Positions 26,594 to 34,400 of a stretch of 64,000 nt of DNA are shown here, one piece after another. Below the pieces are notes generated by a model, which had not been told where the DNA came from, searched no databases, and saw nothing but the letters and a program-made list of their open reading frames with translations. Origin of the DNA: Pedobacter gandavensis (GTDB taxonomy: Bacteria > Bacteroidota > Bacteroidia > Sphingobacteriales > Sphingobacteriaceae); the NCBI RefSeq assembly GCF_014172405.1, contig NZ_WNXC01000001.1, positions 868,001 through 932,000 of the forward strand, in the 5' to 3' direction. The stretch's first letter is position 1, and each line of letters opens with the position of its first letter. The translations under genes and the position numbers were made by a program.

Positions 26594-27631
26594 CTACACC
26601 ACCGCTTCTTTTTCAAGTGTTTCAAACTCATTTTGATTGAATTGGCGCTGCGATTCCATAAACTCAGTCCTTGTTACACTGGCAGTTTTATGATCGCCGG
26701 TATGGCTCCATCCTGGTGGCATAAAAATATATAGAAACTTATTTTTAAGACCCGGCGCCTTATAAACATCTTTTAGCAAACAGGCAAATTCTCCAAAATA
26801 ACTATCCAGGAAACTATTGGGTTTCATTTCTCTGGTGATACCATATTCGATTGCAAGACCTTTCTCTTCGGGCTGATAAGTACCAAAAATACGATCCCAG
26901 ATATTCAACAAATTACAGAAATTTGTATCCATGTACAATGGATTCTTAGCATGATGAACCCTATGGTGTGAAGGAGTCAGGATGTATTTATATAGAAAAC
27001 CTAATTTCCCATCTTTCATCAGGTGCTCCCCAATGTGAATAAAACCACCATAAAAACCATCAATAAACATGATCACAAATAGCATTGGCGGATTGACTCC
27101 CAGTAAAATACAAACGGTAGTTCTGATAATGTCAGCATATGTTCCTTCCAGAAAAAAGTGGGCATAAGAAACGGAAAGATTCATGGTTTGTGGGGCATGG
27201 TGGGTAGAATGCAGACACCAGAAGAGGCGGACTTTATGCCCCAGATAGTGGTAGATAAAATGTGCAAATTCCCATACAATATATCCGTAAATAAACCAGT
27301 ACCAGGTAAAAGTAGTTTTAAAGATCGCATATTTTTCAAACAGCCCAATACAAAATATAATTGCAGCTATAGAGATAAATCGGCCAATAAAAGCATTCAA
27401 GACATAGGAAAAGAAAGAAATCTTATAGTCGATCGCATTGAACTTTCGCAATACTAAAGCCACTAGAATCTCAATGACTAATACGATTGGAAAAAGCGGG
27501 CCAATAATAGAAGTAAAACCATCATAGGTTAAAAAAGAGCTGTAATCGCCAGAATTGATAATTTTGATGAAATTTCCGACACCGAAAAAACCGATCATCC
27601 AATCATAAATTGCTTGAAAAAAGTGTATCAT
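26594..27631 (-). CDS. sterol desaturase / fatty acid hydroxylase family membrane enzyme
   Basis: A 345-residue integral membrane protein with about four to five helices and the di-iron histidine clusters of the fatty acid hydroxylase superfamily: H124 and H128 (EFAHFIYHYLGH), HSTHH at 141-145, HIGEH near 199, and HHRVHH at 222-227. Members use oxygen to hydroxylate or desaturate lipid-type substrates at the inner membrane. The C-terminal 60 residues are soluble. The substrate is not predictable here. It is followed by a convergent hairpin. Confidence 0.88.
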   Translation of the reverse strand: MIHFFQAIYDWMIGFFGVGNFIKIINSGDYSSFLTYDGFTSIIGPLFPIVLVIEILVALVLRKFNAIDYKISFFSYVLNAFIGRFISIAAIIFCIGLFEKYAIFKTTFTWYWFIYGYIVWEFAHFIYHYLGHKVRLFWCLHSTHHAPQTMNLSVSYAHFFLEGTYADIIRTTVCILLGVNPPMLFVIMFIDGFYGGFIHIGEHLMKDGKLGFLYKYILTPSHHRVHHAKNPLYMDTNFCNLLNIWDRIFGTYQPEEKGLAIEYGITREMKPNSFLDSYFGEFACLLKDVYKAPGLKNKFLYIFMPPGWSHTGDHKTASVTRTEFMESQRQFNQNEFETLEKEAVV

Positions 27632-27748
27632 AGTATATTTGGTTTTAGGTATTAATTATTGAGGGTGGTCATCTCCCCCACAAACTCCTTTATCTTAGCA
27701 ATAAAGCTATTTAAAATAGTTTGTATATACATAGATACTAATGTTTTT

Positions 27749-27892
27749 TCAAAAAGCAACCTTACACAAAAGAAAAAATATGAAATAAAGGATCACAAAG
27801 CCAGAGCTGAGGATTAAAGACGAATAAATACCGATGTATGATAAGGCATCCAGTCTAGCTCTGCCATCTGGTGTTAATTCAAATTCCGGTAT
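27749..27892 (-). pseudogene. 47-codon hydrophobic open stretch without start codon
   Basis: Overlapping the 3' end of the AraC gene in another frame, an open stretch begins after TGA at 27893-27895 and ends at TGA 27751-27749. It reads FELTPDGRARLDALSYIGIY followed by a clear membrane segment (SSLILSSGFVILYFIFFLLC). No ATG, GTG or TTG is available, so it looks like the tail of a lost small membrane protein rather than a gene. Chance cannot be excluded. Confidence 0.35.
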
Positions 27893-28770
27893 TCATTTGG
27901 AGATAAACCGACTCTTTGTTTGAACACCCTGCTGAAATGTTGCGGATATTTAAAACCAAGATCATAAGCGACTTCACTAATGGACTTCCCTAAGTCAAAA
28001 ATCCTTTCTTTAGCCACATCGATTACTTTCGACTGGATGTATTCTTGTGCAGATTTTCCGGTTTCTTTTTTGATCAAATCACCGAAGTAATTGGAAGACA
28101 AGTTCAATTCAGCAGCACAATAAGCCACAGAAGGTAGTCCGGTGTTTTTTGGTTTATCGGAAGCATAATACCCGATCAATAAATCTTCAAATCGTTCTAT
28201 TATACCTTTATGAGGCGTATCCCTGGTAATAAATTGACGGTCGTAGAATCGGGTGCAATAATTTAAAAACAGTTCAATATTAGATGCGATCAATGTTCTA
28301 CTATGTTTATCAATTGACTGCCTCAATTCATATTCAATTTTCCCGAAACAATCCAATACAATTTGTCGCTCCTTTTCGGAGAGATGTAGCGCTTCATTTA
28401 CATCGTAAGAGAAGAAAGAATAATCAGAAATATGCTTTCCTAATGCAGTACCCCTTATCAGTTCAGGATCAAACACTAATGCCCAACCTTTTGGCTCAAA
28501 TGTTTTCAGGTTTGGTTGTACACCTACAACTTGTCCGGGGGCAATAAAAACCAATGTACCTTCCTGATAATCATAATTGTTACGACCATATTTCAACTCA
28601 CCACACAACAGGTCTTTTAAATAAATAGCATACAAACCAAAGTTAAAGGTTTGGGCAGCCATAGGATTGGCTTTTGACAAGTCAATCACGGTAATTAAAG
28701 GATGTAAGGTTTCTACCCCACGCATTCTATTGTAGGCTGCAATACTGTCTAGTTTTATGATTTCTTCCAT
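27874..28770 (-). CDS. AraC-family transcriptional regulator
   Basis: A 298-residue regulator if started at ATG 28770 (MEEIIKLDSI); an upstream ATG at 28836 adds 22 unlikely residues. Residues 1-180 are a cupin-like sensor region (NYDYQEGTLVFIAPGQV), and 195-298 hold the two AraC helix-turn-helix motifs (AAELNLSSNYFGDLIKKETG and ISEVAYDLGFKYPQHFSRVF), ending in the usual GLSPNEYR. The neighbours are the S41 peptidase gene upstream on the same strand and the hydroxylase gene downstream; either may be a target. The inducer is unknown. Confidence 0.9.
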   Translation of the reverse strand: MEEIIKLDSIAAYNRMRGVETLHPLITVIDLSKANPMAAQTFNFGLYAIYLKDLLCGELKYGRNNYDYQEGTLVFIAPGQVVGVQPNLKTFEPKGWALVFDPELIRGTALGKHISDYSFFSYDVNEALHLSEKERQIVLDCFGKIEYELRQSIDKHSRTLIASNIELFLNYCTRFYDRQFITRDTPHKGIIERFEDLLIGYYASDKPKNTGLPSVAYCAAELNLSSNYFGDLIKKETGKSAQEYIQSKVIDVAKERIFDLGKSISEVAYDLGFKYPQHFSRVFKQRVGLSPNEYRNLN

Positions 28771-28891
28771 AATGCAAGGTTTTACTCCTACAAATTTACG
28801 CATTCCATAGCAGGTATAATCTAGTCCTGTTCCCAATCAGTAACATTGGTAAGAGATGCAGTAATCTGTATAACACCTTGAGGTATATCAC

Positions 28892-30520
28892 TTATTTTTT
28901 CAATTCTTTAATGGCAGCGGCTAATTCTGTATCAACCCCTTTTCTAAAATCCAGCACTGTGGGTTTTACCAATTTATCTGGCCAAATCCCTTTTCCCACG
29001 AAATCATCTCCATTGGCCAACATATCCCTTTTGGTACAAATACGTGCAGATCCATTACCAGGCAAGCTAATCATCAAGGGTTGTCCGGAACTACCGCCAC
29101 TTGCTTCCCCGATAATCAATCCACGATGGAGAGATTTGAAGGCACCGGCAAAGTCCTCTGCTGCTGAATAGGTCCTGGCACTAGTCAATACGATAACCGG
29201 TTTATCATAAAAGAATTTACCGTTAGGTCTTAAAAAGCTCTTAGTTCCATAAACTTCTTGATTGACTCCCCATGGCCTGTAACTAGGTTTATAATCCCGG
29301 GTATACCAGGAATGTATCAGTTCTGGCTTTTTAACTAAATAGCTCAGAATCTCCCAGCCAACAGATGAATTACCTCCTCCATTATTTCGCACATCAAAAA
29401 TAATCGCATCAGCCTTAGAAATTTCTGGATAATGAATCGCAAAAGCCTTTGCAGCAGAGTCCGTACCAAAGCTATTCAAGGAAACAAAAGCAATATTTCC
29501 CGTTAGCATCTTATACTCAAAGGGTGGTGTATTCATTTTCGCAGAACGCGCAGCTGGCTTTAAGCGCACAATGGTATGTTTCTTTATCTGGCCCTTTTCA
29601 TCTCGTAATTGCAGTTCAATAGGCTCATTAACAGATCCGGAAAGCAGTCCATATTCGTAGGCACGGACTTCTCTGTCTTGAGGAGTAGAAGCACTTTGAT
29701 ACGGAGTGACAAAACGGGCTGCATATTCCTTAACAGGCAGACCGTTAACAGCAATAACCTCCTGCCCTGCTTTAATACCATCCTTCTCCGCATTGGGATC
29801 AAAAACACCCACAATTAGTACCCTTTCCTCCACTAATCTCGTGCGGATCAAAGGTCTCCCATAAAATTCATCATATAACTCTTCTGGAACATTGACATTG
29901 GTATGCCCATCATTTAAATACGCACAAAACTCAGTCATCACTTTAAAATAGGCCGCGGTAGATTTGGTTTCCTTCACTTTTGGCAGATAAGCAAAGTAAA
30001 GAGAATCAAAGTTTAATTCAGGTACCAAATCAAAGTTGACAAAATTGTATTTTGCTTCCGACCAGAATTTTGATAGCCCTGCTACTTTCTCATCCGTAGA
30101 AATATTCTTCTGATATGGGCTTTTCAATGCCTTGGAATCCCAAAAACCAGCTTGGTTATAAAATGCTTTATTTTGTTTTTTCTTCCTGAGGGCATTAGAT
30201 TCTACCTGCTTCAGGACCTCCTTCCAGCGAATGTCATCATGTAAGGAGGTCAGATCTGTATCCTTTTCAACACCCTTAACATCCGAAAAATTATCATCGT
30301 AAATTGCCTTTTTAAGATAGGTAAATGCGAGTACTTGATCCCCAGCCAGTGCAAAATAACAGGCAGTATTGTAATTTGATAATTCAGCTTGCCCATTATT
30401 AAGCTTGTCTCGTAGTTCCTGAGCCATCGGAGTGTTCTTTCCGGATTCTTGCGCATAACAGGCGCCAACACTTGTAGCAAAAATCAAGAACAGAAGAGAG
30501 AACCGTTTATATTTCATCAT
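28892..30520 (-). CDS. S41-family serine peptidase (C-terminal processing protease type)
   Basis: A 542-residue secreted protease (signal peptide ending near ACYAQ). Residues 25-110 look like a TPR-type region (YNTACYFALAGDQVLAFTYL), about 230-300 a PDZ-like domain (DGIKAGQEVIAVNGLPV), and 330-540 the S41 domain with FDVRNNGGGNSS and the nucleophile serine region TSARTYSAAEDFAGAF near residue 450. It should cleave proteins or peptides in the periplasm. A 24-base near-palindrome lies just upstream of the start (30531-30554). Confidence 0.9.
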   Translation of the reverse strand: MMKYKRFSLLFLIFATSVGACYAQESGKNTPMAQELRDKLNNGQAELSNYNTACYFALAGDQVLAFTYLKKAIYDDNFSDVKGVEKDTDLTSLHDDIRWKEVLKQVESNALRKKKQNKAFYNQAGFWDSKALKSPYQKNISTDEKVAGLSKFWSEAKYNFVNFDLVPELNFDSLYFAYLPKVKETKSTAAYFKVMTEFCAYLNDGHTNVNVPEELYDEFYGRPLIRTRLVEERVLIVGVFDPNAEKDGIKAGQEVIAVNGLPVKEYAARFVTPYQSASTPQDREVRAYEYGLLSGSVNEPIELQLRDEKGQIKKHTIVRLKPAARSAKMNTPPFEYKMLTGNIAFVSLNSFGTDSAAKAFAIHYPEISKADAIIFDVRNNGGGNSSVGWEILSYLVKKPELIHSWYTRDYKPSYRPWGVNQEVYGTKSFLRPNGKFFYDKPVIVLTSARTYSAAEDFAGAFKSLHRGLIIGEASGGSSGQPLMISLPGNGSARICTKRDMLANGDDFVGKGIWPDKLVKPTVLDFRKGVDTELAAAIKELKK

Positions 30521-30530
30521 ATTTTAGAGG

Positions 30531-30554
30531 TTAAAAGGTTTAAACTTTTTAACT
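30531..30554. promoter_or_regulatory. 24-bp near-perfect palindrome upstream of S41 gene
   Basis: GTTAAAAGGTTTAAACTTTTTAAC lies 11 bases upstream of the S41 start and is symmetric except for one mismatched pair. The centre contains GTTTAAAC, also the centre of the palindrome at 34303-34320. It is placed where a bound repressor would block expression. Confidence 0.5.
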
Positions 30555-30668
30555 AACGCAATCAAGTCGATCGCTTTCCTTCTTTAAAAATAGCTGATAA
30601 TTGTTTGTTCCACAAGCCGTACTTAAATTATTTAACAGGAATCCATAGCAATCATTTAAATTCGCATC

Positions 30669-31583
30669 ATGGAAGGAAATCGCATCATATTTTTTCTCTT
30701 TGAGGGCGTACATTTATTAGATCTTGCTGGAGCGGTAACTGTATTTTATGAAGCCGGTTGCCTTGGAAAACCTTATGAACTCTGCTATGTATCCCCCTAT
30801 CCTCAGCCGATTTCCTCGAGTGGACTGGGTTTCCATAATATAAAACCCCTGGAGGAAATCACCATTAATGAAGATGATCTGATTATTGTGGCTGGAATGG
30901 AAATTGCCAAATGGAACCGTGCTGATGATGCATTGTGGATCCCCTGGTTACAAAATGCTACAGCTACTGGTGCTAAAGTCTGCTCAGTTTGTACCGCTGC
31001 ATTTGCTTTGGCTGCTGCTGGCTTGCTGGAAGGACGTCAGTGTACAACGCATTGGGCCTGGACAGCTGCATTACAACAAGCATATCCTGGAATTAAAGTA
31101 CAGGAGAATTTGCTGTATGTAAAAAGTGACCGGATTTATACGAGTGCTGGTATCGCTACTGGTATTGATTTAGCTCTTTTTCTACTGGAAGAGCAACATG
31201 GAGTCGCCTTTGCCTGTCAAGTGGCTAAAGATATGGTTGTCTATGTAAGGCGAGAAGGGAAAGATCAGCAGGATAGCATTTACATTCAAAACAGACAACA
31301 CATCAATCATCAGGTTCATCAGGTGCAAGATTACATCTCCCAAAACCTCCGACAAAAACTTAGTATTCCAGACTTAGCAGAAATGGTCCATATTAGCCCG
31401 AGGTCGCTCACCCGATTATTTAAATCAGCTACTGGTATCACTATTGGCCAGTATATACATCAATTGCGCAGGGAAAAGGCACTTCATTTACTAAAAGAGA
31501 ATTACAAGATTGCCTGGATTGCTTTGGAATGTGGATTTAAAAGCCCAAACCAACTTCGGCAAATGTTAAAACTCGAGGATTAG
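30669..31583 (+). CDS. GlxA-family regulator (DJ-1/PfpI plus AraC domains)
   Basis: A 304-residue transcription factor. Residues 4-185 form a DJ-1/PfpI-like domain with the nucleophile-elbow cysteine at C108 (KVCSVCTAAFALAAAG) and the partner motif TTHWAW. Residues 215-304 are an AraC DNA-binding domain (LSIPDLAEMVHISPRSLTRL, IAWIALECGFKSPNQLRQML). GlxA-type proteins sense small molecules through the DJ-1 part. The next gene, 76 bases downstream on the same strand, is another DJ-1 protein, a probable target or partner. Confidence 0.92.
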   Translation: MEGNRIIFFLFEGVHLLDLAGAVTVFYEAGCLGKPYELCYVSPYPQPISSSGLGFHNIKPLEEITINEDDLIIVAGMEIAKWNRADDALWIPWLQNATATGAKVCSVCTAAFALAAAGLLEGRQCTTHWAWTAALQQAYPGIKVQENLLYVKSDRIYTSAGIATGIDLALFLLEEQHGVAFACQVAKDMVVYVRREGKDQQDSIYIQNRQHINHQVHQVQDYISQNLRQKLSIPDLAEMVHISPRSLTRLFKSATGITIGQYIHQLRREKALHLLKENYKIAWIALECGFKSPNQLRQMLKLED

Positions 31584-31659
31584 CAATTTGTCCCAATCTA
31601 GATCCTGTTTGGCCGAATTTATATTTCTTTTCCCTTTAGTTTTGCTCATCTAAATTCTG

Positions 31660-32439
31660 GTGATGAAAAAATTATGGATGCTATTACTCCTGTTTCCTTT
31701 CCTTGTGTCAGCGAAACCCCAAACAGATACGACCTACCGCTGTCCGCCTTGCGGCAATACTTGCGACAATGTAAGTTTCAGCAAAGCTGGAACTTGTGCT
31801 CATTGTGGTATGACCCTAGTCTCTAAGCAAGAAAAGGATAGCATTACCGCTCAGAAAAAGATATCCATTTGTTTCTACTTATATGACGGCGTTGAAGTGC
31901 TTGACTTTGCAGGGCCTATGGAAGTCTTCTCCTATGCTGGTTTTAACGTTTTTACTGTGGCCAAGACTAAGGCTCCTTTAACTTCACAGGGCATCCTAAA
32001 AATCAACCCTGATTATAGCATTGCAGATGCTCCACCTGCTGATATTTTCGCCGTATTCGGAGGCGACGACAATGTAACTACGAATGATCCGGAAGTAATT
32101 GCCTGGATTAAATCCCGCGACAAAGCGACTCAGAGTTACTTCTCCGTTTGTACAGGTGCTTTTATTCTGGGTAAAGCTGGTCTCCTGGATCACCTACAGG
32201 TAACTACTTTTCATCGCAGTATTGCGAACTTACAAAGCGCCGTGCCATCGGCAAAAGTACTTTCCAATGTAAGGTATGTTGACAATGGAAGAATCATAAC
32301 CACTGCCGGGATTTCTGCAGGAATAGATGGTGCGCTCCACCTGGTCGCTAAATTGAAAGGAAAAGATGAAGCAAAAAGAATCGCTGCACATATGGAATAT
32401 GATAAATATCAGGCTGAACAAGGACTGATTGTACGTTAA
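31660..32439 (+). CDS. secreted DJ-1/PfpI protein with N-terminal metal-knuckle domain
   Basis: A 259-residue protein. Residues 1-18 are a signal peptide; 24-54 are a cysteine-rich heavy-metal-binding knuckle with C28-PP-C31, C35 and C46-AH-C49 (TYRCPPCGNTC, GTCAHCGMTLV); 67-259 are a DJ-1/PfpI domain with the nucleophile-elbow cysteine C164 (SYFSVCTGAFILGKAG). The knuckle resembles the YRCPMC...CGM modules on copper ATPases. Export of a DJ-1 protein with a metal knuckle suggests periplasmic stress or metal sensing. The GlxA-type regulator lies just upstream. Confidence 0.85.
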   Translation: MMKKLWMLLLLFPFLVSAKPQTDTTYRCPPCGNTCDNVSFSKAGTCAHCGMTLVSKQEKDSITAQKKISICFYLYDGVEVLDFAGPMEVFSYAGFNVFTVAKTKAPLTSQGILKINPDYSIADAPPADIFAVFGGDDNVTTNDPEVIAWIKSRDKATQSYFSVCTGAFILGKAGLLDHLQVTTFHRSIANLQSAVPSAKVLSNVRYVDNGRIITTAGISAGIDGALHLVAKLKGKDEAKRIAAHMEYDKYQAEQGLIVR

Positions 32440-32450
32440 TTCCAGATAGT

Positions 32451-33608
32451 TTAGTGATCCAGATGCCCCAACCAAGCCAGTGGCGAGTATCGATCGGCAA
32501 TACATGCTTCCAGAATGGCATTGGATACACCATCAAAGTTTTCACTGTTGCTCAATAATACTACTGAAATCCCTTTATTTGGAAAGGCAACGAAATAATT
32601 TTGATTCGCTTCTCCTTGGCCAGTATGGAAAAATGCTGGTCCCTGGATACTTTTAAAAAGTCCTGTACCTAAACCCCAGGATAAATTCATTTGGTCATTA
32701 TCAGTGGTCAGGCTGTCTTTTTTCGGACCAAAGCCCCGTTGACTAAGCACACGAATTTGTGGGGATAACATTTCTTCATAGCACCTTTTAGACAGCCCTT
32801 TCTTGTTCATTAAATTGGCAATAAATCTCGCATAATCACTGGCTGTAGTGGTCATTGACCCAGCTCCACGAGAACTACTCCTTCTTTCTGATCCATATTT
32901 TTTGCCATCTTTAAAATAGGCAAAAGAGAAATTCTTTTCAAACTCCGGCTCCCAAATCATACTGGTATATTTCATTTGAAGGGGTGTAAAAACCTCTTCT
33001 TTCGCCAATACATTGAGTCCTTTACCCGTATATTCCTCCACAATAAATCCCAAAAGATTCATCCCTTCGTTAGAGTAATAAAACTTTTCACCGGGTTTAG
33101 CAATTAAACGGGGGCTATTTTGATAGATGCTCCGTAAGACAGGCATCCCTGAACTATGGCTAAGGATCATTCTTGGCGTAATCTTATTGAATGCAGCCGT
33201 GTCTTCAGCCAGATCTTTCCATTTCGGATACTCAGCTATTGGTAATTTCAGGTAACTATGGATTGGTTTATCAAGATCGAAACCCCCCTGATCTACCAAA
33301 CGTAGGAATAAATAGCTGAAAACAACTTTAGTGAGGGAGGCAGCATACATGACTGTACTGTCGTTGAGTGGTACTTGCCTTTCTACATCCTTCAGTCCGA
33401 AACTATGGCTCCATACTGTTTTATTGTGATTGATAATGGCCAGCTGCAATCCGGTAACCTTGGCACTATCCAGGATATGATTCAATCTGGCGATCAATAC
33501 AGCTGTAGGAATAGATCGGCCATTTAACTGTTTAATCTTTTTGGCTTGTTGGGCATCACTTACTGTGAATATCAAACTACAAGCGATTAGGAGAATTAGC
33601 TTTTTCAT
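32451..33608 (-). CDS. serine hydrolase, beta-lactamase/DD-peptidase-like
   Basis: A 385-residue exported enzyme when started at ATG 33608 (signal peptide MKKLILLIACSLIFTVSDAQ); the frame is open to 33668 but the longer start lacks a signal. Family motifs are S91-LT-K94 (MYAASLTKVVFSY), Y178-S-N (FYYSNEGMNLLG) and HTGQGEANQNY near the C-terminus in place of the KTG box. It belongs to the class C beta-lactamase/AmpH/esterase group; the substrate is not known. The stop is 11 bases from that of the convergent DJ-1 gene. Confidence 0.88.
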   Translation of the reverse strand: MKKLILLIACSLIFTVSDAQQAKKIKQLNGRSIPTAVLIARLNHILDSAKVTGLQLAIINHNKTVWSHSFGLKDVERQVPLNDSTVMYAASLTKVVFSYLFLRLVDQGGFDLDKPIHSYLKLPIAEYPKWKDLAEDTAAFNKITPRMILSHSSGMPVLRSIYQNSPRLIAKPGEKFYYSNEGMNLLGFIVEEYTGKGLNVLAKEEVFTPLQMKYTSMIWEPEFEKNFSFAYFKDGKKYGSERRSSSRGAGSMTTTASDYARFIANLMNKKGLSKRCYEEMLSPQIRVLSQRGFGPKKDSLTTDNDQMNLSWGLGTGLFKSIQGPAFFHTGQGEANQNYFVAFPNKGISVVLLSNSENFDGVSNAILEACIADRYSPLAWLGHLDH

Positions 33609-33738
33609 ATTGCGTTTTTTTTTACTAAATCTCCGACTAAATCCAATTGCATACAACGACATACACACGTCAGTTACCCGACAAATCAGCCTCTATTAAA
33701 CTAGAAAGCGTCTTTTACATTTTATAGGACAGCCAGGT

Positions 33739-34299
33739 TTAGAAAAATGCAAAGGAGAATGGATATTTTATTGGTAGCAATTTGATGGAACGATAGAGGT
33801 TCAGCAGGGTCATGCAAACCATAAAAACATAGATCAGCACTACAAGTGGAAAGCCAATTGGAAAATAGAAAACCATCAAAGCAATGGCCGGAAATAACAA
33901 AATACTCATACTGAGGTGGAAATTAAGCACTTGTTTTCCTTGCTCATCATCTTCGGGATGCTTCTTTCCTTTGAGTAGCCATAATACGAAAGGAAAGACG
34001 ATGTTTAAAATGGGAAGGCACATGCCAATCAGCGCAGAAAGGTGAAATAATGGCGTGATGGAAGATTGTTCAACTACCGGCTGTTCTTGCAGACTGGCAG
34101 TCCCCTCTGCTGCATCCATCAACAGCTCTGGATCTATTTCCAGGCAATCTGCCAATATTTTTAAAGTTTGGATATGCGGTACCACACTGCCTTTTTCTAT
34201 CCGTTGGATGGTACGGGTAGTCACACCTGATAATTCCGCCAGATTTTCCTGAGTCAATCCTTTTTTTCGACGATAAACAGCGAGCTTTGAGGGAGGCAT
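33739..34299 (-). CDS. XRE-family regulator with membrane-spanning C-terminus
   Basis: A 186-residue protein. Residues 5-65 are a Cro/C1-type helix-turn-helix (GLTQENLAELSGVTTRTIQR IEKGS region). Residues 90-180 contain three membrane helices of a DUF4870-like type (LSALIGMCLPILNIVFPFVL, LSMSILLFPAIALMVFYFPI, FPLVVLIYVFMVCMTLLNLY). A DNA-binding protein held in the membrane fits a sensor of envelope state. A perfect 18-base palindrome covers the region right before its start codon, suggesting self-regulation. Confidence 0.88.
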   Translation of the reverse strand: MPPSKLAVYRRKKGLTQENLAELSGVTTRTIQRIEKGSVVPHIQTLKILADCLEIDPELLMDAAEGTASLQEQPVVEQSSITPLFHLSALIGMCLPILNIVFPFVLWLLKGKKHPEDDEQGKQVLNFHLSMSILLFPAIALMVFYFPIGFPLVVLIYVFMVCMTLLNLYRSIKLLPIKYPFSFAFF

Positions 34300-34302
34300 A
34301 GT

Positions 34303-34320
34303 TTTTAGTTTAAACTAAAA
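34303..34320. promoter_or_regulatory. perfect 18-bp palindrome at XRE start, likely operator
   Basis: TTTTAGTTTAAACTAAAA is fully symmetric and lies 4 to 21 bases before the XRE start codon. A protein bound here would cover the ribosome site and the transcript start region. Self-repression by the adjacent XRE protein is the simplest reading. Confidence 0.6.
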
Positions 34321-34400
34321 TCGGAAAAAATATCGGGTTAATCTGCTTCTTTTCCAATTTTGATTGGATGTCCATTTCTTCTTCTATTTCATGATCGGAA

